A stretch of DNA of 64,000 nucleotides, taken from the NCBI RefSeq assembly GCF_944324995.1, contig NZ_CALUYL010000002.1, positions 1 to 64,000 on the forward strand, given 5' to 3'. Shown here piece by piece: positions 1 through 8,150 of the stretch. Made by a program: the position numbers and the translations under genes. Positions within the stretch are counted from its first letter, which is position 1. Each line of letters begins with the position of its first letter. Below the pieces are notes generated by a model. The model ran no database searches. It was not told where the DNA came from and saw only the letters and a program-made list of their open reading frames with translations. The stretch comes from an uncultured Mailhella sp. GTDB lineage: Bacteria; Desulfobacterota; Desulfovibrionia; Desulfovibrionales; Desulfovibrionaceae.

Positions 1-217
1 GCTCGTTTGAGCCGCTGTGCCTCAGCGCGTTTTCGAGTTATGCCCATTTACCCCCGACTTGTCAAACACTTTTTTGCAGTTTTTTTATTCTTTTTACTCT
101 TTTTATATTTAATATACTGATTACATTTATTTTATTTTTCTATTTTCAATAGCGCCAGGCTCATTGCATCGCGAGTTCTGCCTGTCCGCACGGCGCTCCC
201 CGCCCCGCATTGCCCGC
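1..217. other. AT-rich non-coding left edge
   Basis: No convincing gene is visible. Positions about 60-150 are strongly AT-rich with many T runs, which suits a promoter or terminator region. The neighbouring gene on the left lies outside the window, so its orientation is unknown. Confidence 0.5.
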
Positions 218-259
218 AAAAAAGCAGCGGAAGGGCAACGCCCGCCCTTCTCCGCTGCT
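218..259 (-). terminator. Rho-independent terminator of the mtn operon
   Basis: Read on the minus strand, a GC-rich hairpin (arms at 251-259 and 223-231, with further pairing inside) is followed directly by six T residues (plus-strand A run at 218-223). It lies just 3' of mtnP. Confidence 0.75.
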
Positions 260-284
260 TCCAGAGACGCTTCCCCCCTCGCCG

Positions 285-1034
285 TCAGGCGAGTCTGGGG
301 ATAACGCGCCTGAACAGTTCCAGCACCTTTTCGGCGTTGGCATGCGCCACGGCAAGAATCGCTTCCCAGGTGACGGCGTCATCCTCTTTCCAGGAATCGT
401 AATCCGTGCTCATGGCCACGGCCGCATAGGGCACGCCCAGCTCATTGGCCATGATCGCCTCCGTGGCGATGCTCATATTGATGATGTCCGCCCCCCAGAG
501 GCGGAACATGCGGGATTCGGCTCTTGTGGAAAAACGCGGCCCTTCGATGGTCACGACCGTGCCGCCGTTGTGAAAGCGATACCCCAGAGCCGAAAGTTCC
601 TCGGCCATGATCCGCCGCAGACCGGCGTCGAACGGTTCGGCCATGGCGGTATGCATGGGAGAACCGGGCTCGAACGATTCAAAAAAGCTCAGCTTGCGCG
701 ATCTCGTGAAATCTATGAACTGATCGGGAAGCACCAGATCGCCGCGTCCGATTTCCTCCCGCAGGGAGCCGACCGCCGTGCTGGCCAGCACGTGCGTGCA
801 TCCGGCTTCCTTCAGCGCCCAGAGATTGGCCCGATAGTTCACCTGGCTCGGCGGAATGGTGTGTCTGCGTCCGTGCCTGGCCATGAGCACCACCGGAACG
901 CCGCCGATGAAGCCTTCGCGCAGCGAACTGGAAGGCTCGCCCCAGGGCGTGGTCATCTCCGTGTCGCGAGGATGCTCAAACAACGACGGATCGTCAAGTC
1001 CGCTGCCGCCGATAATGCCTATTTTCCTTTGCAT
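285..1034 (-). CDS. mtnP: S-methyl-5'-thioadenosine phosphorylase
   Basis: Predicted to split 5'-methylthioadenosine (MTA) with phosphate into adenine and 5-methylthioribose-1-phosphate in the cytoplasm. The 249-residue protein opens with the purine nucleoside phosphorylase/MTAP nucleotide motif IGIIGGSGL, followed by MARHGRRH (phosphate-site His/Arg), NYRANLWAL, and later TVVTIEGPRFSTRAES and INMS, all typical of the MTAP family. The start is supported by a GGAGAG ribosome site about 8 nt upstream. It is the last gene of a minus-strand series with mtnA and a class II aldolase, separated from the aldolase by about 240 nt. Product of MtnP is the substrate of MtnA, so the neighbours support the call. 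Confidence 0.93.
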   Translation of the reverse strand: MQRKIGIIGGSGLDDPSLFEHPRDTEMTTPWGEPSSSLREGFIGGVPVVLMARHGRRHTIPPSQVNYRANLWALKEAGCTHVLASTAVGSLREEIGRGDLVLPDQFIDFTRSRKLSFFESFEPGSPMHTAMAEPFDAGLRRIMAEELSALGYRFHNGGTVVTIEGPRFSTRAESRMFRLWGADIINMSIATEAIMANELGVPYAAVAMSTDYDSWKEDDAVTWEAILAVAHANAEKVLELFRRVIPRLA

Positions 1035-1275
1035 CTTTCTCTCCTCTCCGTTGTCGGAACAATAATCTGGATCTTCGCCGAGCTCCGGGCAGCCGCCGGC
1101 AAGGGCCCTTTCGATTCCGCCCGCCTTTCAGGCAAACGCGAAGCCCTCCGCCGGACGCCCGCCGCTCGGCAACGCCGCACCCGAAACGAACGCCAGGCAA
1201 CGCCCTCCCCGGTCTGTCGTCTCCCCCTGTCCGGGGCGTCTTTTGTGCGGGAAACCTCTTCCACCGCTCCTCGCG

Positions 1276-1881
1276 CTAACAGGGAATGTAGCCCTGCGAA
1301 AGCATGTAGAGCAGATCGCGCATGTGATCGACGTTCGGGGCGTACATGAGAAAGCCGCCCTGATGCCCGGACATGACGATAATGCCGTCCGCCGGATGCC
1401 GCCGCACCAGCTCGGCAACGCTGTGCGCCATGGCCGGAGTGCCGAAGGCCGCGTCCGGCGACGTGGCGGGAGCCTTGCCCGCCATGAGCTGACCGTACAA
1501 TCCGTCGTTGTGCAGATGGATGACGCATCCGGTCACGGGCGACGCCTCATACACGGCCGCATGAGTCATGGATTCGGAACTCGCCTGCGCGGGCCCCACC
1601 GACCACACCGTGTTCGCGTCCACGTCGCAGCGGGTGACCAGACAGTAATGTTCCGGGCCCAGCACGGGAATATGCCCCGTGGCCGTCGCCGTCACCACAA
1701 ATCCCTGATCCGCGCGCAGGGAAACGTTGCCGTAGCCCACGCCGTTGTCCAGCACGCCCACAAGCCCGGCCCGGACAAGATCGGTGCGCAGCGCGTTCAG
1801 CGCCTCCCAGTCGGGATGTTGCGGAGCCGGCCCGTATTCATGCACACAGCGATATTTGACGTATCCTTCATCCACGCTCAT
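1276..1881 (-). CDS. Class II aldolase/adducin family protein, probable 5-methylthioribulose-1-phosphate aldolase
   Basis: Likely cleaves 5-methylthioribulose-1-phosphate to DHAP and 2-methylthioacetaldehyde, as Ald2 does in the DHAP shunt of Rhodospirillum rubrum and some E. coli. Family features are GNVSLR near residue 50, ESMTHAAVYEASP, a metal-binding HLHN, and a later SGHQGG. I chose the start at 1881 because a GAGGAG site lies 6-8 nt upstream. The longer open frame would run far into mtnA. The gene begins 10 nt after mtnA ends, so it is probably co-transcribed. Substrate is inferred from the mtnP/mtnA context; other class II aldolases use fuculose- or rhamnulose-phosphate, but no such sugar genes are nearby. 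At 201 residues it has the usual family length. Confidence 0.75.
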   Translation of the reverse strand: MSVDEGYVKYRCVHEYGPAPQHPDWEALNALRTDLVRAGLVGVLDNGVGYGNVSLRADQGFVVTATATGHIPVLGPEHYCLVTRCDVDANTVWSVGPAQASSESMTHAAVYEASPVTGCVIHLHNDGLYGQLMAGKAPATSPDAAFGTPAMAHSVAELVRRHPADGIIVMSGHQGGFLMYAPNVDHMRDLLYMLSQGYIPC

Positions 1882-1891
1882 GGCTTGCTCC

Positions 1892-3004
1892 TCAATCATT
1901 GCGATGTTCCGGGTACAGGGAAAGAATCCCCTGCTCCGAGGCCCCGCACACGCCTCTTTCGGTAATGAGTCCGGCAATGAGCCGCGCGGGCGTTACGTCA
2001 AAGGCCCAGTTTCGCGCCGAAGTTCCGGCAGGACAGATGCGCACGCTCGTCACGCTCCCGTCGTCCGCAAAGCCGGTCATGACGCGCACCTCGTCGGCGT
2101 TTCTCTCCTCTATGGGAATGTCCCTCACGCCGTCGCGCAGAGAAAAATCAAACGTCGAAGACGGCAGCGCCACGTAAAAAGGCACGTTGTTGTCCGCCGC
2201 GGCCAGCGCCTTCAGATAGGTGCCTATCTTGTTGGCCGCGTCGCCGCAGCGCGTCACTCTGTCCGCACCGGTAATCACCATGTCCACCATGCCGTGCTGC
2301 ATGAGATGGCCGCCCGCGTTGTCCGCAATGAGATCATGCGGCACGCCGTGCATGCCGAGCTCCCACGCGGTGAGGCTCGCGCCCTGATTGCGCGGCCGCG
2401 TTTCATCCACCCACACGTGAACGGGAATGCCCGCGTCGAAGGCCGCGTACACCGGAGAGAGCGCGGAACCGTAGTCCACAAAAGCCAGCCACCCGGCGTT
2501 GCAGTGCGTCAGAATATTGACCGGACGCCCGGGATGTTTTGCCGCGGCCTCTTCAATGAGACGAAGCCCGTGCGCGCCTATGCGTCGGCAGAATTCCGCG
2601 TCCTCATCGGCCACGGCCTTGGCTTCGGCATGGGCGGCAAGCACGGCCTCGCGGCCGGAACGCCCGGCCAGCGCCTTTTTCTGACGCTCCAGCGCCCACG
2701 CCAGATTGCTGGCCGTGGGACGGGTCAAGCGCAGCGCCTCCATGCTCCTCGCCATGAATCCGGCAAAATCTCCCTCGGGAGCCGTGCGCGCGGCCACCCA
2801 CACGCCCCACGCCGCCGCAGCTCCGATAAGTCCCGCGCCGCGAACCCACATGTCGCGGATGGCCCGGCACACGTCATCCACCGTGCGCAGCGCCTTCACC
2901 CGAAATTCGTGGGGCAGCGCCGTCTGATCGATGATGAACAGCGTTTCGTTCTCGCCTTCGCCCTCCGTCCAGATGGTGCGGTAATGCCTTCCGTCGACGT
3001 TCAT
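1892..3004 (-). CDS. mtnA: S-methyl-5-thioribose-1-phosphate isomerase
   Basis: Converts 5-methylthioribose-1-phosphate to 5-methylthioribulose-1-phosphate. The protein shows the eIF2B-like isomerase signatures RGAGLIGAAAAWG near residue 50, NILTHCNAGWLA (catalytic Cys) and VDETRPRNQGA followed by ITGADRVT (catalytic Asp) and NKIGTY. About 370 residues is normal for MtnA. The start at 3004 is preferred over an in-frame ATG ten codons upstream, because it follows the upstream AMIN-domain gene by 10 nt and the longer version would overlap it. Sits between that gene and the aldolase on the minus strand, giving a compact salvage operon. Confidence 0.93.
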   Translation of the reverse strand: MNVDGRHYRTIWTEGEGENETLFIIDQTALPHEFRVKALRTVDDVCRAIRDMWVRGAGLIGAAAAWGVWVAARTAPEGDFAGFMARSMEALRLTRPTASNLAWALERQKKALAGRSGREAVLAAHAEAKAVADEDAEFCRRIGAHGLRLIEEAAAKHPGRPVNILTHCNAGWLAFVDYGSALSPVYAAFDAGIPVHVWVDETRPRNQGASLTAWELGMHGVPHDLIADNAGGHLMQHGMVDMVITGADRVTRCGDAANKIGTYLKALAAADNNVPFYVALPSSTFDFSLRDGVRDIPIEERNADEVRVMTGFADDGSVTSVRICPAGTSARNWAFDVTPARLIAGLITERGVCGASEQGILSLYPEHRND

Positions 3005-3014
3005 CTTCCGCCCC

Positions 3015-3899
3015 CTACTGGATGCGCAGCTCAAGCGAGTTGCGGTTCAAAGGCACCAGCGCCACCTTGCCCTGCGTTTTCATGTCGAAGACAATGCGGG
3101 TCTTGTCGTCGTGCTGGCCTACGCGCACGGCCTCAATAAGCCGGTTGCTCGGCACGCGCGGCACGGCGACGTCCCAGTTGCCCGCCAGATCGAGCACCAC
3201 GCGGTCGGGTTCGGCGAGCGTGAAATAATGCCCCACCATGGGCGCGTTGCCCTGGAGCACCAGCTTGATCTGACTGCCCTGCATGGAAAATCTGGCGGAC
3301 GTCACCACCCGCTCATACTGCGGCTTCTTGTCTTCCGACGCGGTTTCCGCGGAAGACTGCGATGCGGCGGATGCCTGTTCAGGCGCGGCTTTTGCGGCAG
3401 GCGTCTCTTCTGCCTGTTTGGGGGCCGCATCTTCCGCACTGCTCTTTTTGGACGAGGCGGACGCGTTTTTCTTTCCGCTTTCCGCCTCGGCGACGGGTTC
3501 CTTATCCTTTAAAGAGGAAGGGGCAGACGCGACGCGCTGTTTCTTTTCCGAAGCGTCGGCTTTGTTGACTTCACTCTTCCCGGCGTCGTCCGACGCCACG
3601 GAAGCGGGTCGCGTATCAAAGGGCGCGGAGGCGGAAGCCGCTTTTCTGTCCGCGGCTCCGTCGTCGACCGCATCCAGCACCCGGCCGACGGACGCCGCAG
3701 CACTTTCGTCCCCGTCGGCGCGGACTTCGGACGCCTCGGTGTTTCGGTTTTCCTGATACTCGGTAAGTCCCACGAGTTTTCCCGATATTTCCGAACGTCC
3801 GGCCTCGTAGCCGGGATCATCCTTCAGCACGGCGGCAACGCCGACGGCCACGATCAGCATGACCGCCGCATAGACAAAAAGACGCAAAGTCCTGCGCAT
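3015..3899 (-). CDS. Membrane-anchored AMIN domain-containing protein
   Basis: 294 residues: a short basic start, one N-terminal membrane segment (about residues 7-24), a long Ala/Ser/Glu/Lys-rich linker (about 30-190), and a C-terminal domain (about 195-294) with the AMIN pattern (ARFSMQGSQIKLVLQG, RVVLDLAGNW, RVGQHDDKTRIVFD). AMIN domains bind peptidoglycan or help localise periplasmic and envelope proteins, so this is probably an inner-membrane protein with a periplasmic sensor or anchor domain. It is the first gene of the minus-strand run that continues with mtnA, with a 10-nt gap, yet no functional link to MTA salvage is obvious. Divergent from hypA across a 140-nt intergenic region. Confidence 0.8.
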   Translation of the reverse strand: MRRTLRLFVYAAVMLIVAVGVAAVLKDDPGYEAGRSEISGKLVGLTEYQENRNTEASEVRADGDESAAASVGRVLDAVDDGAADRKAASASAPFDTRPASVASDDAGKSEVNKADASEKKQRVASAPSSLKDKEPVAEAESGKKNASASSKKSSAEDAAPKQAEETPAAKAAPEQASAASQSSAETASEDKKPQYERVVTSARFSMQGSQIKLVLQGNAPMVGHYFTLAEPDRVVLDLAGNWDVAVPRVPSNRLIEAVRVGQHDDKTRIVFDMKTQGKVALVPLNRNSLELRIQ

Positions 3900-4039
3900 A
3901 TCTTCCTCTCATGATGCATGACGCGAAGCAATGTTTTCTCCCTCTATAGCCGAGATGGCCGGGCCATGACAAGCCGCCGCGTCATGTGAAAAATTCTGCC
4001 ACGGTGGACGGTCGGGACTTTTTACTATAGACCATCTTC

Positions 4040-4393
4040 ATGCATGAACTTTCTCTTATGGCAAGCGTTATGGACATCGCCCAGGAAGAGCTCACCCGTC
4101 ACGGCGCCCGCCGCCTCACGCTTCTGCGCATCCGGCACGGCGTGCTCGATCAGGTGCAGCCCGACGCCATGCGCATGGCCTTTGAAGCCATGACCGCAGG
4201 CACTCCCCACGAAGGGGCAAGGCTCGAACTGGTGGAGGAACCCCTGCGTCTTTCCTGCTGCATGTGCGGCCATCAATTTTCTCCCGAAAACAGAAACGCC
4301 CTGTACGAGCCCTGTCCCGCCTGCGGCGAAAGCGTTCCCTTCAGCGTCGTCGGAGGGGAAGGCATTTTTCTCGATCATCTGGAAGCGGAATAA
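4040..4393 (+). CDS. hypA: Hydrogenase nickel metallochaperone HypA
   Basis: Delivers nickel to [NiFe] hydrogenase precursors together with HypB. The 117-residue protein starts MHELSL, the universal HypA start in which His2 binds nickel, and has the zinc site C73-x2-C76 and C92-x2-C95. Normal length. The start has almost no Shine-Dalgarno sequence; a TACTAT box at 4023-4028 lies so close that the transcript may have little or no leader. hypB follows after 42 nt, confirming the role. No hydrogenase structural gene is in the window. Confidence 0.95.
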   Translation: MHELSLMASVMDIAQEELTRHGARRLTLLRIRHGVLDQVQPDAMRMAFEAMTAGTPHEGARLELVEEPLRLSCCMCGHQFSPENRNALYEPCPACGESVPFSVVGGEGIFLDHLEAE

Positions 4394-4435
4394 CGCCGCT
4401 TTTTTCTCTGCATTCTGAACCATTCGAGGCATATC

Positions 4436-5104
4436 ATGGAAATCCCCGTCGTGCGCAACGTCCTGGAAGCCAATGACCGCATTGCCGCCCGCCTTCGCGA
4501 AGAATTCGCGAGCCGCGGCACACTCGTGCTCAACCTCATCAGCTCTCCCGGCTCCGGCAAGACCTCTCTTCTGGAACGCACGCTGAACGACCTTGCGGGC
4601 GAGTTCCGCATGGCCGTCATCGAAGGCGACCTCCAGACCGACAACGACGCCCGCCGCGTGGCCGCGTCCGGCGCGCAGGCCGTGCAGATCAATACCGAAG
4701 GCGGCTGCCATCTCGACAGCAGCATGGTGAGCGAAGCGCTCCGGTCCATCGACTGCGACAATCTCGACATTCTGTTCATCGAAAACGTGGGCAACCTCGT
4801 CTGCCCCACGGAATTCGACTGCGGCGAAGACGCCAAGGTGGCCCTGCTCAGCGTGACCGAAGGCGACGACAAGCCCCAGAAGTATCCTTACCTGTTCCAC
4901 AAGGCCAAGGCCATGATTCTCAACAAGATCGACCTGCTCCCCTACGTGGATTTCGACGTTGCCCGGGCCCGCGCCCACGCCTCCGCCCTGAATCCCGATC
5001 TGGCCGTCATGGAAATTTCCTGCCGCGCCCGCACCGGCCTCGACGCCTGGTACGACTGGCTGCGCGCCTCCGTCAAAGCCAAAAAAGAAGCCTCCCATGA
5101 GTGA
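4436..5104 (+). CDS. hypB: Hydrogenase nickel incorporation GTPase HypB
   Basis: GTPase that drives nickel transfer into the hydrogenase large subunit with HypA. The 222-residue protein has the P-loop SPGSGKT at about residues 37-43, GDLQTDND (switch region), the metal-binding GGCHLD, ENVGNLVCP, and the NKIDLL guanine-specificity motif. It lacks the N-terminal His-rich stretch and CxxCGC motif found in some HypB proteins, so nickel storage is unlikely. Its stop lies 8 nt inside the next gene, folC, which suggests translational coupling. Confidence 0.95.
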   Translation: MEIPVVRNVLEANDRIAARLREEFASRGTLVLNLISSPGSGKTSLLERTLNDLAGEFRMAVIEGDLQTDNDARRVAASGAQAVQINTEGGCHLDSSMVSEALRSIDCDNLDILFIENVGNLVCPTEFDCGEDAKVALLSVTEGDDKPQKYPYLFHKAKAMILNKIDLLPYVDFDVARARAHASALNPDLAVMEISCRARTGLDAWYDWLRASVKAKKEASHE

Positions 5105-6461
5105 AACGCCTTCCTGCTGCATGCTGTCCGCTTCCGCGCCCTTCCACTCCTATGAGGAAGTGCTGCGTCATCTCGATTCTCTGGGCATGTTCCACATGGA
5201 CATGGGCCTCGGCCGCATGGAACGTTCCCTGCGCGCGCTCGGTCTGACGAAGTTCCGCTGTCCGGCCGTGCAGGTCGTGGGAACCAACGGCAAGGGTTCG
5301 ACGTCCGTGTTTCTGCAGTCCATAGCCATGGCCCACGGCATGAACGTAGGGCTCTACACCTCGCCGCACTTCGTCTGGCCGGAAGAGCGCATTCAGCTCA
5401 ATCACACCATGCTGCCCCGCCGCGTGTGGCCCGCTCTGGCGGACAGCGCCGTGGAAGTGGAAAAGGATCTCACCTACTTCGAGCTGCTCACCGTCATGGC
5501 GGCCGAAGCCTTCCAGACCAGCGAAAGCGATCTCATGATCTTTGAAGCCGGTCTCGGCGGCCGCTACGACGCCACCACGTCCCTGCCTGTGGACATGGTG
5601 TGCTTCGCCCCCATCGGCATGGATCACATGAACGTGCTCGGCGACACTCTCGCCGCCATTGCCGACGACAAGTCCGACGCCCTGCGCGCGGGCGTGTCTC
5701 TGGCCGTGAGCGCGCCCCAGCAGGAAGAGGCCCGCAGCATACTCCTGTCCAAGGCGGAAGCGCGGGGCATTCCCCTGTGTTCCTGCCCCGCGCCGGAAGG
5801 CTGCGACGGCACCAAAGCGGGCAAGGCTCTGTGGGAATGCCTGCCCGACGACTTGAAGGCCTGCTCCGTGCTGCCGGAAGACGTGACTCTCGGCCTGCGC
5901 GGCGCTCATCAGCGCATGAACGCGCAGACGGCCGTGCTGGCCTGGGTCATGCTGTGCCAGCGCTTCCACTGGAAGACCGACGCACACACCATTGCCCGCG
6001 GACTTTCCCGCGCCTTCATTCCCGGCAGACTGCAGTTTGCGCCCGCCGGAGAAGGGCATCCCGCCCTGTGGCTGGACGGCGCGCACAATCCGCACGGCAT
6101 GACGGCCCTCCTGACCGCCGTGGAAGGCATGAGCGAGAACGAGCGCCCCGGCGCGGTGGTGTTCTCCTGCCTTGCCGACAAGCAGCCGGAAAAGCTCACC
6201 GCACTGGTGAAGAAGCTGGCCGGAGACAAACCGCTGTTCGTGCCCGCCATTCAGGACAATCCCCGCGCCGCCTCGCCGGAAACGCTGGCCGCGCTGCTCG
6301 GCGACAACGCCGTCGCCCTGCCGGATCTGAAAGCGGCGCTCGCCGCCGCAGAAAAGGCCGCCGGCGGCAGGCCCGTGCTGGTGTGCGGCTCTTTGTATCT
6401 GCTTTCGGAACTGTTCAGCCTCTGGCCTTCCCTGCTCAAGCCTGCCGAAAGCGTCCGCTGA
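5097..6461 (+). CDS. folC: Bifunctional folylpolyglutamate synthase/dihydrofolate synthase
   Basis: Adds L-glutamate to dihydropteroate and folates in an ATP-dependent ligase reaction. The 454-residue protein carries the Mur-ligase-like P-loop VVGTNGKGST (about residues 61-70), YTSPHF, FELLTVMA, FEAGLGGRYDATT and LDGAHNPHG, all hallmarks of FolC. The start overlaps the end of hypB by 8 nt, so the genes form one transcription unit, although folate glutamylation and hydrogenase maturation are not directly linked. selA follows after 65 nt. Confidence 0.94.
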   Translation: MSETPSCCMLSASAPFHSYEEVLRHLDSLGMFHMDMGLGRMERSLRALGLTKFRCPAVQVVGTNGKGSTSVFLQSIAMAHGMNVGLYTSPHFVWPEERIQLNHTMLPRRVWPALADSAVEVEKDLTYFELLTVMAAEAFQTSESDLMIFEAGLGGRYDATTSLPVDMVCFAPIGMDHMNVLGDTLAAIADDKSDALRAGVSLAVSAPQQEEARSILLSKAEARGIPLCSCPAPEGCDGTKAGKALWECLPDDLKACSVLPEDVTLGLRGAHQRMNAQTAVLAWVMLCQRFHWKTDAHTIARGLSRAFIPGRLQFAPAGEGHPALWLDGAHNPHGMTALLTAVEGMSENERPGAVVFSCLADKQPEKLTALVKKLAGDKPLFVPAIQDNPRAASPETLAALLGDNAVALPDLKAALAAAEKAAGGRPVLVCGSLYLLSELFSLWPSLLKPAESVR

Positions 6462-6526
6462 ACGGCTTTTCCCGGATCCCGTCCGAAGCTGGTCTTCGGC
6501 GGGATTCCGTCATATGAGGAGAATCC

Positions 6527-7924
6527 ATGTCGTCACTTTTCCGCTCTCTTCCCTCGGTGGACGCGTGTCTCCGCTGGCTGGAGGACTCCTTTCCCTCCAC
6601 GCCGCACAGCGTGCTTCTGGAATGCTCCCGCGCCCTGCTCGACGAACTGCGCGAAGACATCCGCTTCGGCCGCGTGACGGACGAAGCCGCCCTGAGCCCG
6701 AACGCCGTGAAGCCCCGTCTTGAAGCGCTCGTCGCCCGCAAGGACAGGCCCCGGCTGCGCCGGGTCATCAACGGGGCAGGCGTGGTGGTTCACACCAATC
6801 TCGGCCGCTCCGTGCTGGCCAAAGAAGCGCAGGAAGCGGTGCGCATTGCCGCGTCCGGCTACAGCAATCTGGAATTCGACCTCGAAACCGGAGAGCGCGG
6901 CAGCCGCATCAGCCTTGTGGAAGAGCTGCTCTGCTCCCTCACCGGAGCCGAGGCGGCGCTCGTGGTGAACAACAACGCCGCGGCCGTGCTGCTCATGCTG
7001 GACACGCTGTGCAAGGGCGGCGAAGTGCTGCTTTCCCGCGGGCAGCTTGTGGAAATCGGCGGCAGCTTCCGCATTCCCGACGTCATGGAGCGCAGCGGCG
7101 CCACGCTCAGGGAAGTGGGCACCACCAACCGCACGCACCTTGCCGACTACGAGCGCGCCCTTTCCGAAAACACGCGCGCCGTGCTCTGGGTGCATCCCTC
7201 CAACTACCGCATCATCGGCTTCCATTCCAGCGTGCCCGCCAATGAACTCGCCGACTTCGCCCACGCCCATCAGCTGCCCATGCTCGAAGATCTCGGCAGC
7301 GGCAGCCTCATGGACTTCTCCCGCTGGGGACTGCACGACGAACCCACCGTGCCCGAAGTGCTGCGTCAGGGAACCGACGTGGTCACCTTCTCGGGCGACA
7401 AGGTGCTCGGCGGACCGCAGGCGGGCATCATCGTGGGCCGCAAGGTCTATGTCGATCAGATGAAGAAGAATCAGCTTCTGCGCGCCCTGCGCTGCGACAA
7501 GCTCACCCTTGCCGCCCTGGAAGCCACGCTGCGGCTGTACCGCGATCCGGAAACGGCCCGCAGGGCGATTCCCACGGTGCGGCGCATGAGCATGGACACC
7601 GCAGAGCTCAGAAGCCGTGCCGAGAAGCTCGCCGCCCTGCTTTCGCGCGAACTCGACGGCCTCGCCGTCTGCTCGCTCAAGGACGATTTTTCCCGCGTGG
7701 GCGGCGGCTCCTTCCCCGAACAGGGCATGCCCACCACGCTGGTGTGCGTGCATCCGGCAAAGGGTTCGGCCACGCATCTGAAAATGCGCCTGCTCTCCAC
7801 CGAGCCCCCGGTCGTGGGCAGACTGGAAGGCCCGTATTTCCAGCTCGATCCGCGCACCATGGAAGACGACGACTTTGCCGACGCATCCCGGGCGCTCAGG
7901 GAAGCGCTGCTGCGCGAAGACTGA
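6527..7924 (+). CDS. selA: L-seryl-tRNA(Sec) selenium transferase
   Basis: PLP enzyme that turns Ser-tRNA(Sec) into Sec-tRNA(Sec) using selenophosphate. The 465-residue protein has RLRRVINGAGVVVHTNLGRS (about residues 77-96), GSRISLVEELL, and the PLP lysine in SGDKVLGGPQAG (K292). Length is normal for bacterial SelA. Preceded by a GAGGAGAA ribosome site and by folC; followed by a strong terminator at 7930. Its presence implies the cell makes selenoproteins, which fits NiFeSe hydrogenase or formate dehydrogenase use in Desulfovibrionaceae. selB, selD and tRNA-Sec are not in the window. Confidence 0.96.
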   Translation: MSSLFRSLPSVDACLRWLEDSFPSTPHSVLLECSRALLDELREDIRFGRVTDEAALSPNAVKPRLEALVARKDRPRLRRVINGAGVVVHTNLGRSVLAKEAQEAVRIAASGYSNLEFDLETGERGSRISLVEELLCSLTGAEAALVVNNNAAAVLLMLDTLCKGGEVLLSRGQLVEIGGSFRIPDVMERSGATLREVGTTNRTHLADYERALSENTRAVLWVHPSNYRIIGFHSSVPANELADFAHAHQLPMLEDLGSGSLMDFSRWGLHDEPTVPEVLRQGTDVVTFSGDKVLGGPQAGIIVGRKVYVDQMKKNQLLRALRCDKLTLAALEATLRLYRDPETARRAIPTVRRMSMDTAELRSRAEKLAALLSRELDGLAVCSLKDDFSRVGGGSFPEQGMPTTLVCVHPAKGSATHLKMRLLSTEPPVVGRLEGPYFQLDPRTMEDDDFADASRALREALLRED

Positions 7925-7927
7925 TCA

Positions 7928-7970
7928 TAAAAAAGCGCCTCGTCTCCCCGGCGAGGCGCTTCGTTTTTGT
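7928..7970 (+). terminator. Terminator after selA
   Basis: The plus strand forms AAGCGCCTCG - short loop - CGAGGCGCTT followed by a T-rich tail (CGTTTTTG). This ends the hypA-hypB-folC-selA unit. Confidence 0.85.
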
Positions 7971-8150
7971 CTTCCGCCCGCCCCTGAACGGAATCACGGC
8001 ATTTGACGCAACGCGTCCGCGTACTTATTTTTTAGGCGTTGCCCGAGGCGAACCGCCCTTTTTCTGGAAAACAAACGTTTTTTCCGCAAGAGCGCCGCGC
8101 CCGGGCACGACAACCTTTGCACATCATTCCATTTTCCTATCGAGGTTATC

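Noticed and set aside
6527..7924. Selenoprotein genes with in-frame TGA near selA
   Set aside because: None of the annotated genes appears to be split by an in-frame TGA with a continued family match.
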